A DNA stretch of 64,000 nucleotides from Xiphias gladius (lineage: Eukaryota; Chordata; Actinopteri; Istiophoriformes; Xiphiidae). The translations under genes and the position numbers were made by a program. This document shows, in pieces, positions 26,301 through 35,469 of the stretch. How positions within the stretch are numbered: the first letter of the stretch is position 1; the number at the start of each line of letters is the position of its first letter. The notes beneath the pieces are model-generated. The model saw only the letters and a list, made by a program, of their open reading frames with translations, was not told the origin of the DNA and did not search any database. The stretch spans positions 769,971-833,970 of the forward strand of contig NC_053421.1 of NCBI RefSeq assembly GCF_016859285.1. The letters are read 5' to 3'.

Positions 26301-29300
26301 TGAAGGGGTCTGAATACTTTCTGAATGCACTGTAGATTTCCAGGCATCAGACTGCCAGTTAATACCCTGAAATATTACTGGGCACTGGTCATGCCTCAAT
26401 AAAACTATATATCAGGACTGTTGATTTTATGTTCCTGCCCATCTTTCAGATGCCCAGCATTTGTCAACTCCCTGTTTCAGTCCACATCTTTATCCTTAAA
26501 TAGTTCTTCAGCATTCCTTCACCTTTCACAAAATGTTCTTTTAGTTAATCTCTTTCATTGTGTAGTTGTCGGGACAGGGTCCTGAAATACATGCTGTGTG
26601 TGCATGTGTATTTATTCACCTAATCACACGTACTATATTCAGCTGCTTATACAAAGTACTGTCAGCTCTCCAAATCAAATGATGTAACAACTCAATGAGA
26701 GATGAATGCAGAGGGAGAAATTTACTCCAGGTCAGTGTGTGCACAGTGTTAATCTCTTGTATTGTTGTGGTAAAAGTCATGTTAAAGGCATGATAGCTTA
26801 CTAAGTGAGTATGAAACTTGAAAAGAAGATTGCTTACCAGCCCAGTTTTTGGCCTCAGCACATTATTTTGTTACTTACTCACATAGTGTTCCTTTTTTTA
26901 GACAGCTCCAGTAGAGATGCAACAAAGGTCCCCAACTGGACTCAAACAGGAGACATTACAGTTCATGGTTGGTACCTTAACCCGTAAGTGTCCTCTCCTG
27001 TGGAGGAATGTTAAAAAACATTATCTTTAACCCCTTACCGAACAGCAGGTTGTACCTTCGAAGGTGTTTTTGTGATGTTAAAGATGTTTACTGTCAACCT
27101 GGAATGATCAAATGTTTTCCTGGGGCAAAAACCAATGTTTAAATCCAACATTTCTCCAGTGTTGAGATCGCAAGTGGGACTAGCTATTTACTGTACATGT
27201 CAGGCATTTTGCTTCTTGATAAGTTCTCCTTTCTTGCATTATTCTTCAGGGTTCAGCGGTCAAGTTTCAACTTTTTTTATCAATGACTGTGCCATTGGCT
27301 TTGCGGTAAAAATTAAAAACCTGACAGGTATAAGACTTATGTATTCAGACAAAATCAGCACTGTGTGAAAAACTCCTCTTTGTTATTTCAGTTAGATCAC
27401 TGTGTTGGCACAGCAGGTGCCCTGATACTATGACAAAAGCATGTATGCGTGGCAAAAGGTTCAGCCATTTTGTTGCCGAACACTATTTGGTAGTGCACCA
27501 TATTGACCAATCAAATGCAGGAAGGTTCACATTCCTGTTAGATGACATTGTGATATGAACAAGGTTTTTCTTCTGTTTACCTGGTGATTGTCCAAAAGGA
27601 GGATATTGTATTTGTCACTGTTATACCTTTACACAGTTTTAGAATCCTGTCTCTTAATATTATAAACCATTGTGCAGTGTTTTTGTGTCTGCTAAACCTT
27701 CAAACTCCTAGATCTGTTACTCAAACTGACGTCCATCAACTTCTTGCTGCTACCTGAAGCAGCATTGCCCCACTATGGTGCTTCTTTTAGTCTGGATCCC
27801 CACTCAGAGGCACAGCCAACAGCAGCCAGTTTCATAGCAGACACATTTTCAGCCTTCTGTCTTTAACACTGATACAGAGGTTGTTGGTGGTCAAAAAACC
27901 TGCCAGTTATCCTAATTTCCGTCATCTTCATATATCCACACTGCAAATATCATCTTAGCAGTTCATTTAGTTTAGTCTTTAGTTGTAAAACCTAGTTTGT
28001 TAAAACAAGCAAAAACATTTGCCAGTCGAGGGAGAATATTTCACCTGTTTCCAGTCCAGTGGTTATACTGAAATGTAAGAAACACCATACCCCATAATGC
28101 TGATGCAGTCATTTTTATTTTAAGTTGTACAGATTAAAGTTTCAGCACCTTGGCACTTCTTGAAAATCATAGACTCAAATGATAATCACAACACTACTAA
28201 ATTCATTTGTGGAAGTCAGCTCCTGGTTGAGAAGTTGTCTGTGATGATCCAAGCTTTGGGAGTGCTGTCACGTGCTGTCGTATGGAAAAATGATTTATAG
28301 CCCAGTTATTTAATATCCATATTCATATTCCCTTTTCTCAACATCCATGTGTCCATCATGTCATCACAGAGCTCAGCAATGCAGTGCTGTTGAGTGCTCA
28401 GTTCTTTGTTTTCAAGATTTTTCATTGCTGCAAAACTTTCATTCAGTGGAATCATATTGAGTTTGTAGTGTTCCAATTTACAGTCTTGAGTCTGTATGTC
28501 TTCTCTGTGTACACAATACACCCGATTTTTCTGTCCACTGGGTTGTAAGTGCATGTTCTCTACTGAGCACATTGCATTACTGGCTAATTATGACCTCTTT
28601 ATCTTGTAATTGTGGATTAATATATCCTAATTATGACATCTATCATAAGGATCTCATAAGATAAAATAATTAAAATGAAATGAAAGAAGTAAATTGAGAC
28701 ACAGTGGTTTAGGACAGTATAGAGAATAGTTTTTGTTGACTTTTGAAAAACAATTCCCTGTGTTATTGTTAATTCCACAAAGATTTACTGATGTTTAAAC
28801 CTTTGATTTATATTGGTAGGAGTCCGATCTGATGGCTTCTGGTTGAGCTGTGTGTCAGTAATACTACTGAACGCCTGTTGGAATGTACTTAGCTGAAATT
28901 GTTTAACATGCACTCTCTTCACCTCTCCCTAGGTGTGATCAGAGCATTAGGAAGTTACTACCAGACTGAATGCAGAGACTTTGTTCATGTGTGGCTGAGT
29001 GCTGACACTGACCACTACTCCTCCTCAGTGGGGGATAAAGGATGGGGCTGTGGATACAGAAACTTCCAGATGCTCATCTCCTCTCTACACAGAATAGACA
29101 CATATTCTCTCTTCCCACAAGGTGCACAACCACACTAAATAATATCTGACCTGAAAACAGGTCTGTTCTTTCTTGCCAACATACAAGTCTGAAGTTATTC
29201 CCTGTGGAAACTGAAAGATAAATTGATGTGTTAGTAGTTGTAATAGTTGTATTTCAATATCCATGACTATATTATTATTTATATCATAATTATGGAAAGC

Positions 29301-32300
29301 ACTGACTAATCAGTTTGCAGATGTTTGTTAAAATGACATGATGGGACACCTCAACATGCCTTTTAATTCTTCAAATAAAACACAGCAATTAAATACTAGT
29401 CTAGCACAAACAAACAGGGGCTAGTTACTGATGAGGAAGAATCCACTTGAAATAATTAGGCAATGGGAACTGTATTTGTGTTAAACAGAGAGAATGTATT
29501 CTCAACAAAGTGGTGAGTATGACATGACTCTGTTGTTGTACTGATGGGGTCATTCCTGGGGAAATGTGCATTATACTGAATTTTTTAAGACAGCAGGTAA
29601 ACGTGGAGGATATTGTGAGTTTGTATTAACTGCAAATTAAAACAGGAGCAGATCAGAAAACAGGGAGGACTCTTGCTAAAATATGCTGAAACATACTAGA
29701 GACTAGTCTGTTTCTAATAAGTTTGTATCAAATAAATGCCTTGTTTTCTGTGCAGCTGAGGGAAATTTATGGCAGTTTTGCTAGAATATTTGATTAGTTA
29801 AACTAGCATTGTAGATGGTTCTGCAAAGAGCGTTAAGTGTGTAGAGTTGCGAAGTGGGAGGAGATTTTTACTTCAGTTTTTACATCCACATTGGAGCAGT
29901 ATCAATGTCCTGTCGTACTGTATGTGATTCACTGTTGAATTATTTTTATTTTAAAAAAATTGTGTTTAAATGATAATATAAACATGGGTATTTAGATAAC
30001 TGTCTTGTAGCCCATGAAACTCAGGGTGAGTCTCTGATGACAACCATGCTCTTTACTCAAAGCACATCATGTCCTGTCCTTGTTCTGTGTTCTGGTCTGG
30101 TGACAATATTGTTGTAGAGATTATGATCTCTCCCTGGTCTTCAGTTGTGCTCTGTAGCTGTACTGGAACTATTTCTTACAGACATCACCCATATTGGCCA
30201 GTTGGAAAGAGAATAGAAATTCACCACCAAAAAGCATGGTACAGCAATATCCAATATATGTCAAAATATTTTAGGATGGATTTCTCCCTTAAAAATGAAG
30301 GATCACATAATACACTGAGAAGAAGGTGAGCTAAGATTGCAGATAACTAACTTTAAAAGATTGAGAATGAGTAAAACAGTAACAATTTTCCTAGGTCTAT
30401 TGTACTTTGTTGCCTCCATATACATTTCAGTTCTTTCCATTTACTTGATGCTCTCTGCCTCCTCCAGAGAAGGCCATGCCTAATGTCCCTCGAGTGCAGA
30501 GTATGATTGAGGAGGCTTGGGAAGGAGGACTAGATCCACAAGGTGCATCCCAGTTCAACCACCGGCTGCAGGGAACACGAGCCTGGATTGGAGCCACAGA
30601 GATCTACATCCTCCTGACCTCTCTGGGAATCAGGTGAGCAGCATTGGACTGTCTAATAAATGTGCTAGAGGACACAACCTCAGGCTGCATCATGTGACAT
30701 GAAGAGGCACTGACATGAGTAACATATGAAGGGTTAGATCATTTTCAGAAGGTTTATTTATATTTTTCATATTTATTTATTTGTGAGTGCAAAACACCAC
30801 ATACCATTTCTTTATAATTATTGATTCATATATTAAAGCTAAATGAATTGTGTGTGTACCCTTGTGGTCAAACAAACATGCTAAATGCATTTTCCTTCCT
30901 CAGAAAGCAATTTTTTTAATAGTTTGAAACCTACATTGTTTACATCCATGTCTGATAGCACTCTGCTTCCTTGCCTTCTGCTCTCACATTGCTACACTTC
31001 TTGCTGCCTTACCTCCACCAATTATGGATCTGTGGAATTGTGTGAGACCTTCTGCGGAAATGTGCGTCGCATCACCTCCATGCTTGGGGGCATCGTGTGC
31101 ATGTGCGTTGCGTAAACAAAAAAAATGGGGTTCTTTTAATTTTAGTGGTCAAAAATCCAAAAGAGTATCTTTAAACTTTTTTTTTTAATTAGTCAGTTAG
31201 TCATGTCAAAAAACGGTGACAAATGTCTATCATGTTTCCAGAGTCAGAGTGATGTCTTACAACTGCTTACTTACTCTGACCAGCCAAAAAACCTAAAGTA
31301 TTCAATTTACAATATGAAACTGGGAAAAGCAGCAAAAGTCCAATTTGAGAAGCTGGAACAAGCAGACACAGAAACAATGGCAATGAAGTGGAAAAGAGAT
31401 GAAGACACCTCTCCAGAGGGCCACACAACCAGAAGCAATACTTCAGATTAGAGCTGAAACACTTTGATTGATTAATTAGTCCATCAAAAGTAAATGTATC
31501 TGCAATTATCTTTAATAATTGATATATTATAGCAGGCGTTTTTTCAATCAGAAATGCTACATATTTTTTAGTTACCGCTTCTCACATGTGAGTATTTGCT
31601 GCGTTGCTCTGTTTTCTATCATTGTAACCTGAATATCTTTGAGTTTTGTACTGTATTTAATCAAGAAAAGAATCAGCAGAATAATCACTAATGAAAAAAA
31701 TTGTTAGTTGCAGCCTTACTTTGGACCATAGAGGTGGCTGATGTTTCAGTGGGCCTCCTCAGTTTGGAGTTTGAAACCAGTGAACTATTTTGTTTTCTCT
31801 GCTAATTGGTCATTGTGTTCACACTGTACAGAACAAAACACACTTACCTTAGGCACTTGGGAAAAAACAAATTTGTAGCACTTTAGACTAACAGATACAG
31901 TATGCAGCACAGATTTTATTTCCATAAGCAGATGCTTCTACAACAACTTGTCTTCTCTAGAGCCTAAAAGAGAAGCAGATAATATTTTATATATTGCTTC
32001 TGGGGGCAATCTGATGTACATAATAATGCATATAGAATAAGTATGTTGGATAAAACAATTCATATACTTGTACCACATATTTGGTCATTGGACCCCACCG
32101 ATAAAAGTAGCAAGGACATAAAGAGACCCACAGGATCAAATGGAAAAAGTGCAGGATATTGTGGGATAAATTTCAACTTCAATATGAAGAGCTAAATATT
32201 CGCAAGGTTTACCCAAGAAATGAAAAAGCACAAGTAGAAAGAATTACTGCAATCTATTATAGGGTTAAATACCTCTACATCCTTCCTCTGTAAAATAATG

Positions 32301-34929
32301 AATAAAGTGCCAACCTAGCTGATAGCTTGCATGTGTAATCTACACAATGGGCTTTGCTGTGGCTGTTTTAAAATATAGTTCAATTTCTATAACACAGGGG
32401 TTGCATTTATAGTTTTGGTCATAATTCCAACATTTATTTCCAACTTGAGTACTGATCTCTGGGAAGACATCAAATGACTCAACAGCTTTACAGTGTGGAC
32501 TAAGAGTGCATGTAGCATGATTTCAGCATCAAGTGATAAGACGTCATGATCAAACAGGTTGTGAACAGATTGTCTACCCTAAACTATTCTTAAGAAAAAA
32601 CATGAATGAACACACCTATTATAATCCAGTGCATTTCACTGTATGTGCATATAAGTCAGAGTCCAAAATAATTTGCATGAATACTATGCTTTAAGTACAG
32701 GTTTGCCAACAAGTCGTCTGACGAGTCGTCCTTCTGACATCTGAACTGAGGTTACCAGATTTGCTGCATCATTTGCATATCTCAGTAATAAAGGTGTTGA
32801 GTGAAATGCTATCACAAGTGAGAGGAATATTGTTCAGAATTAGACACAAAAAACCCTGGAATTAGTCTTTACAGACATTCTGTTACAGCTACTGTGAACC
32901 TCAAACTGTCTTCAGAATCTCATTCTGGTCACATTTTACTTTTGACTTTAAATCTTCATCAAACTGGACTTACTAATGAATAGGTTAAATGTAATACTAA
33001 GTAGGGCTTGTACTGTATGTTTTTCAGTGCCCGCATCATTGACTTCCACCAGCCAACAGGCCCAGGTGACACCCACCCCCGGCTGTTTGACTGGGTGAAG
33101 CAGTACTTTTGTCAGTCCACAAGGAGCAGCAGATTGTCCCCCAGACTCATTCAGACCTCCCTGCCCCCACTTTACCTGCAGCACCAAGGTATACAGCAAC
33201 AAAAGTATTTTTGGAAGTCTAAACTGAGGAAAAATATTAAAATGTATTACCCAATTAATCAATTACAATTGTCAGTTGTATTGCAGAGCTGCTTTATGGG
33301 TTCAAAATGAAACAAGGTGCAGTATGCACTATTGTTTTTTTAGCCACACTAGCGGCATTGCTCTAGAGAAGGCAGTGTATAATAACTTAATAACTAGTTA
33401 ATGGCTAGGACAGTTTGTAGGTGTAGCTAGAACTATATTTTTACTTCACTCCATGTTCCACCTTTGAGGAGATCTGGGTTTTTCCTCCATTTAATTGCTT
33501 GTCCTGGACCTTTTCGATCATATCACACTGTCTTCAGCAGATGTAGCTTGGTCAGTTCTCATGGAACTGTAGATGTCCAAACTGTCCATGATGTTGAGCA
33601 TCTCTCTGACTACCAATCAGTGTTGACTTAAACACAGACCTAGGAGACAGCAGTTGTCAAAAAAAATCTCAACTCACTTACTTACACAAGTGCTGCTGTG
33701 CCAAAAGCTCCAGAAGGAGTGACTAAGTGGACCTTGAGTTGAGATGTTTTGTAAGATGTCAGTGTTTACATTTTTCAAACTGTAAACACCGACAGTTTGA
33801 AAGATGTCAGTGTTTACTGTGATGGGAGGGTCTAAAGAAAAGATCGCAGAGTTACATTTTGGGAAATGTAGGATCAAGTGTTTTTGAAGCATGACCCACT
33901 CTAAGGAGTAAAAGACAGATATTTTGGCCTTTGCTGCTTCACTTTGGACTATACTTTTTTTTAACTCTGTCTCTCATCGGCCCTCCAACTAAATGAGTGT
34001 CTTTTTTCTCCTTTAATATAGCATATTTTGAAAGTGAGACTGAATAATTATCGGCATTGTTATTCAGGCCTACCAGTAAGCTAGTGATATTTTCCTTTTC
34101 CAAAGATGTGTAGATCCTTTACAAAGTTTTCACAAACCTGGAGAAGCATTTTAATGGTCAGGTCACGTCTCCCCTCTTCATGACAGCCGACTTTTCACCT
34201 TACCTTCCCTCCAATGTTGCTATTTGGAACAGCTTTAAACATTTCTGTCTTGCAATGAGGTCGCAAAACACATACGAAGTAGTTGTCCCCCTCTCCTCAC
34301 CTTGTGTCCTCCTACAGGTCACAGTCGCTCTATAGTGGGCTTGGAGCAGAAGAAGAATGGGAGCCTTTGCCTCCTGGTTCTGGATCCTGGTTCCTCGGTG
34401 TCAGAAACCAGGAAGCTGCTGAGCAGGGACACCATCTCCACAGCTGTCCGCCACATCAGGAAGTTCCCTGGCAGCCTGAAGCACAAACAGTACCAGGTGG
34501 TGGCAGTACAAGGCGTGTTGTCTGTTGAAGAGAAACAGGTGAGCCATATTAAACAGAGAATTGCGTGTGCGTGTGTGTCTTTAACTGCTGACAGTTGACT
34601 GCCCTGCTGAGGTTTAGAATGAAAGTGATTTACTTTTGTTGTTTGAACTCCGGCCTTAAAATAGTTAGTTAAATACTAAGTTAAATACTTAGTTCATTCT
34701 TATTCTTAGTCATGCAGTGTCGTTCCTTCGCTGTGACGTCGTCACGAGTTACTAATCAAACAAGGGCCTTGTTTGAAGGTCTTTATACTGCTTGAATTAG
34801 AGGTTTGCAGAATATGATTAAGTGTTAAATAAAATACTCTTTATCTGTATATCAGCGAACTTTGTTGTTTGTTTTTTACAGAGTAGCATCTTGAACTCCA
34901 GGACATTATGTGCTGAAAGGATCCCATGA
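11791..34929 (+). CDS. zup1: ZUP1: zinc finger-containing ubiquitin peptidase 1 (C78 deubiquitinase)
   Basis: This gene encodes a cysteine protease that cleaves long K63-linked ubiquitin chains, linked in mammals to genome stability. Coding exons, all with GT-AG splice sites and consistent phase: 11791-12511, 14738-14848, 15285-15394, 16236-16404, 28933-29121, 30468-30633, 33028-33188, 34318-34538 and 34882-34929 (nine), giving 631 residues against 578 in human. The N-terminal C2H2 fingers are at residues 4-25 (C4, C7, H20, H25), 32-53, 212-232 and 247-267. A MIU-type helix follows (LKLARQLQHEEEQR, about residues 285-298), then the ubiquitin-binding helical region (RQFGLDGRGGYRRQM, from residue 315). 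The catalytic domain keeps Cys410 (GDKGWGCGYRNFQ), His544 (GHSRSIVG) and Asp565 (LDPG). The His-Asp spacing of 21 equals human. The C-terminus AERIP resembles human AEKIP. The start ATG follows a good acceptor, GCAGCCATG. Oddities are an additional finger exon and a missing central finger. Confidence 0.96.
12880..13420 (+). repeat. Interspersed fish repeat with GCATGCTAGCATGC palindromes
   Basis: It lies in zup1 intron 1 of the coding region. It includes a CTGTCTGTCGGTCCACCACTTTGATG segment (about 12960-12985) typical of a common fish interspersed repeat. A cluster of AGCATGCTAGCATGCT palindromes (13241-13276) and repeated TTAGCATG units follows. The family name is not known to me. Confidence 0.5.
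13962..14009. repeat. Perfect 20-bp-arm hairpin
   Basis: Arms 13962-13981 (ATGTGGGTCACATACATATT) and 13990-14009 are exact inverse complements around an 8-bp loop. This is probably the core of a small palindromic transposon remnant in a zup1 intron. Confidence 0.85.
15140..15177. repeat. (AAT/AAG)n microsatellite
   Basis: Short trinucleotide runs, ending in several AAG units, within zup1 intron 2. Confidence 0.9.
15395..16235 (+). other. zup1 intron 3, nothing recognised
   Basis: Ordinary AT-rich intron sequence between the MIU exon and the ubiquitin-binding helix exon. Confidence 0.5.
17325..17393. repeat. (TTA)n microsatellite
   Basis: About 20 near-perfect ATT units directly next to a LINE 3' end. 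Fish L2-type LINEs often carry such runs, so the two may have arrived together. Confidence 0.95.
17400..17725 (+). repeat. L2/CR1-like LINE 3'-end fragment
   Basis: Characteristic 3' UTR strings are present: GAGGCAGATGGCCGCC, AAGGTTTCTACCTGTTAAAG, CTTGCTCATGGGGAATGT and the terminal TATATAAATAAAACTGATTT. It is truncated at its 5' side. A related fragment lies at 26080-26255 and an inverted one at 24320-24420. Confidence 0.8.
18780..19010. repeat. Possible interspersed repeat fragment
   Basis: It contains AGGGACTTTACCTGAG and an inverted AAAAGTCCCTACAG, suggesting a short inverted-repeat element. Evidence is weak. Confidence 0.3.
19455..21320 (-). mobile_element. Tc1-like element, degenerate, with TIRs and internal insertions
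   Basis: The left end, ACAGATGTGGCCAAAACTAT (about 19459), and the right end are inverted counterparts: the right end holds GGGTACCAATAATTTTGCCC (about 21294) and then CACATCT. These are typical Tc1-family termini. On the minus strand around 21034-21000 the sequence encodes MSPDLNPTEHLTI, the DDE-region motif SPDLNPxEH of Tc1 transposases. The interior is mostly non-coding and is interrupted by another repeat at 20040-20240. Inactive. Confidence 0.7.
20040..20240. repeat. Interspersed repeat containing TTATTAGGTACACCTA
   Basis: A common fish repeat inserted in the Tc1-like copy. It is similar by eye to 42390-42560: both have AACTAATGCAGTATAATA-type then TTGGAGG(C/A)TGTA(A/G)TTGTG-type blocks. 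Unclassified. Confidence 0.55.
21330..21656. repeat. Left part of an interspersed element split by Tc1
   Basis: It contains GATGATCTGATCGCAAGTGG and TCAGACCACATTCGGAGGTG, motifs of a common fish non-autonomous repeat. The related GATCCGATCACAAGTGG lies beyond the Tc1 copy at about 24075. This suggests that one older element was opened by the Tc1 insertion. Confidence 0.45.
21657..23873 (-). mobile_element. Tc1-like transposon with TA target duplication, carrying a nested element
   Basis: It is bounded by TA dinucleotides (21655-21656 and 23874-23875). The left TIR is CAGTTAGGTTCATAAGTATT and the right TIR is an imperfect inverse that ends CCTAACTA. The transposase reads on the minus strand: 22638-22348 encodes FTTFLEKVSESLSKSTIKR and WTDETKINLYQNN, with deletions. 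Downstream, decayed pieces correspond to HGGGSVMAWAC and SPDLNPTEH regions (about 22320-22100). The copy is split at about 22706-23506 by another transposon. It is from the same family as 8575-9855, but this copy keeps its termini. Confidence 0.88.
22707..23506. mobile_element. Unclassified TIR element nested in Tc1 (family copy 1)
   Basis: The Tc1 sequence is interrupted here. The insert begins TGGCTGGACCGC (22707-22718) and near its end has the exact inverse GCGGTCCAGCCA (23474-23485), followed by about 20 bp. Internally it has GACTGACTGACTGAG and several blocks such as TCGCTAGATTTA-like and GCGACTTTT. It has no transposase-like ORF. Most of it recurs, diverged, at 56980-57708, and its left end recurs inverted at 44715-44830. 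It is probably a non-autonomous DNA transposon. Confidence 0.7.
23876..24160. repeat. Right part of the interspersed element split by Tc1
   Basis: See 21330-21656. It carries GATCCGATCACAAGTGG and CTCGAGATGCAT-type motifs. The assignment is tentative. Confidence 0.4.
24320..24420 (-). repeat. L2/CR1-like LINE 3' end, inverted
   Basis: TTCAATCCAGTTTTATTTAT followed by ATAGCGCCAAATCATAAC is the inverse complement of the usual LINE 3' terminus (GGCGCTATATAAATAAAACT). Confidence 0.8.
24440..24545. repeat. AT-rich simple repeat (TAA/TAAT)n
   Basis: Degenerate runs of AATAATAAT and related units next to the inverted LINE end. Confidence 0.85.
24897..25540 (+). mobile_element. Internally deleted Tc1-like element
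   Basis: It starts CAGTGGCATGAAAAAGTTTG, a Tc1-type terminus. It encodes in broken frame DNDPKHTSKPTLDYLKRR (about 25118-25170), a segment with SPDQNNIKNLW (about 25200; the canonical motif is SPDLNPIENLW), then EWMNFLKQELKDWL. The first half of the transposase is missing. It is a different Tc1 lineage from the 8.6-kb and 21.7-kb copies. Confidence 0.75.
25860..26338 (-). mobile_element. Tc1-like non-autonomous element interrupted by a LINE 3' end
   Basis: The sequence GATCCTCTCTAGCTCTGTCA, followed by GTTCAATTGTGTTCAAGTCAG (25870-25965), is the minus-strand version of a common Tc1-family internal region. The element ends at GGGGTCTGAATACTTTCTGA and then ATGCACTGTA (26306-26335), its classic terminal repeat. 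A LINE 3' fragment (26080-26255) lies inside. The left terminus was not located. Confidence 0.7.
26080..26255 (+). repeat. L2/CR1-like LINE 3'-end fragment
   Basis: It shares TCAAGGTTTCTACCTGTTAA, CGCCAAGTGCTTGCTCATGG and the CTATATGAAAAGTGCCCTGA block with 17535-17680. It is inserted within the Tc1-like element. Confidence 0.8.
26340..28932 (+). other. Distal part of zup1 intron 4, no exon recognised
   Basis: No conserved ZUP1 segment is missing between 16404 and 28933: residue 371 is completed exactly across this junction (CAG G|GT GTG). Short ORFs on both strands have no domain signature. Confidence 0.5.
29122..30467 (+). other. zup1 intron between catalytic-domain exons
   Basis: AT-rich, with nothing recognised. 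Confidence 0.5.
31448..31716. repeat. Non-autonomous palindromic MITE (GAGCTGAAAC...GTTGCAGCC type)
   Basis: It begins TAGAGCTGAAACA and ends TTGTTAGTTGCAGCCTTA. In between are ATTGATTAATTAGTC and the inverse-like AATCAGCAGAATAATCAC. This is a very common fish repeat pattern (a GGCTGCAACTAACGATTATT family). Related degenerate copies are at 35610-35925, 37553-37868 and about 58130-58265. Confidence 0.65.
31717..33027 (+). other. zup1 intron, nothing recognised
   Basis: No repeat family or exon was identified. Confidence 0.4.
33753..33816. repeat. 17-bp direct repeat flanking a small inverted repeat
   Basis: AAGATGTCAGTGTTTAC occurs at 33753-33769 and again at 33800-33816. Between the copies, TTCAAACTGT and ACAGTTTGAA form a short stem. 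It lies in a zup1 intron. Confidence 0.8.
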
Positions 34930-35176
34930 AAAGAATGCCCTTCTTTATCTCTTCTATGTCTGTTTTTAATGTGAACATACATTTTATTTCTCACTTAAGG
35001 AGTTTTTTTAATGTCATTTGCTACTGAATTTTATAATTTGCACTTTAAAATGTATTAAAAAAATATTTTCTCTCAATGCTGTCCAGTCATTTGCAGTTAG
35101 CAGTTACTGGTAATGGAGCAGAATGAGCCTGGCAGTCCTTAAAGAACCCTGTCCAACAAGAAGCATGCAGAGTCCT

Positions 35177-35182
35177 AATAAA
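35177..35182 (+). promoter_or_regulatory. zup1: Candidate zup1 polyadenylation signal
   Basis: An AATAAA hexamer about 250 bases after the zup1 stop codon. A second AATAAA near 35391 is an alternative. Confidence 0.4.
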
Positions 35183-35469
35183 CAAAAACAGGATTTCAAC
35201 AACCGAGTATCTACAGTTTGAGCTAAAATAAGTACAATTTGAAAAAATCAAATATTTGATTGCGTAACTGATTGACCCATGTTCCTGTGGCACACCTAAA
35301 TCATTTCTCACCAGTTTAAGAAGTGACATGAGAAGTTGAATAGAGGTCATTTATGTGTAAGCAATGTGTGATATGTAAATTTTTCTCTAAAATAAAACTT
35401 TAACCTTCAGGGAAAAGGAGCAGAGGAGCTCTTTCACACGGCAAACATCACGTTTAATGAGTGTGTCTG

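Noticed and set aside
26901-26983. Exon-like stretch between an AG and a CCC|GTAAGT donor in the large zup1 intron
   Set aside because: The reading frame joins 16404 to 28933 perfectly and matches human ZUP1 without a gap, and the stretch matches nothing in the family.
28306-28572. 88-residue minus-strand ORF in a zup1 intron
   Set aside because: No domain, splice sites or similarity to known families could be recognised.
31203-31451. 82-residue ORF inside a zup1 intron
   Set aside because: No splice context or domain was seen, and it abuts a MITE; it is most likely chance.
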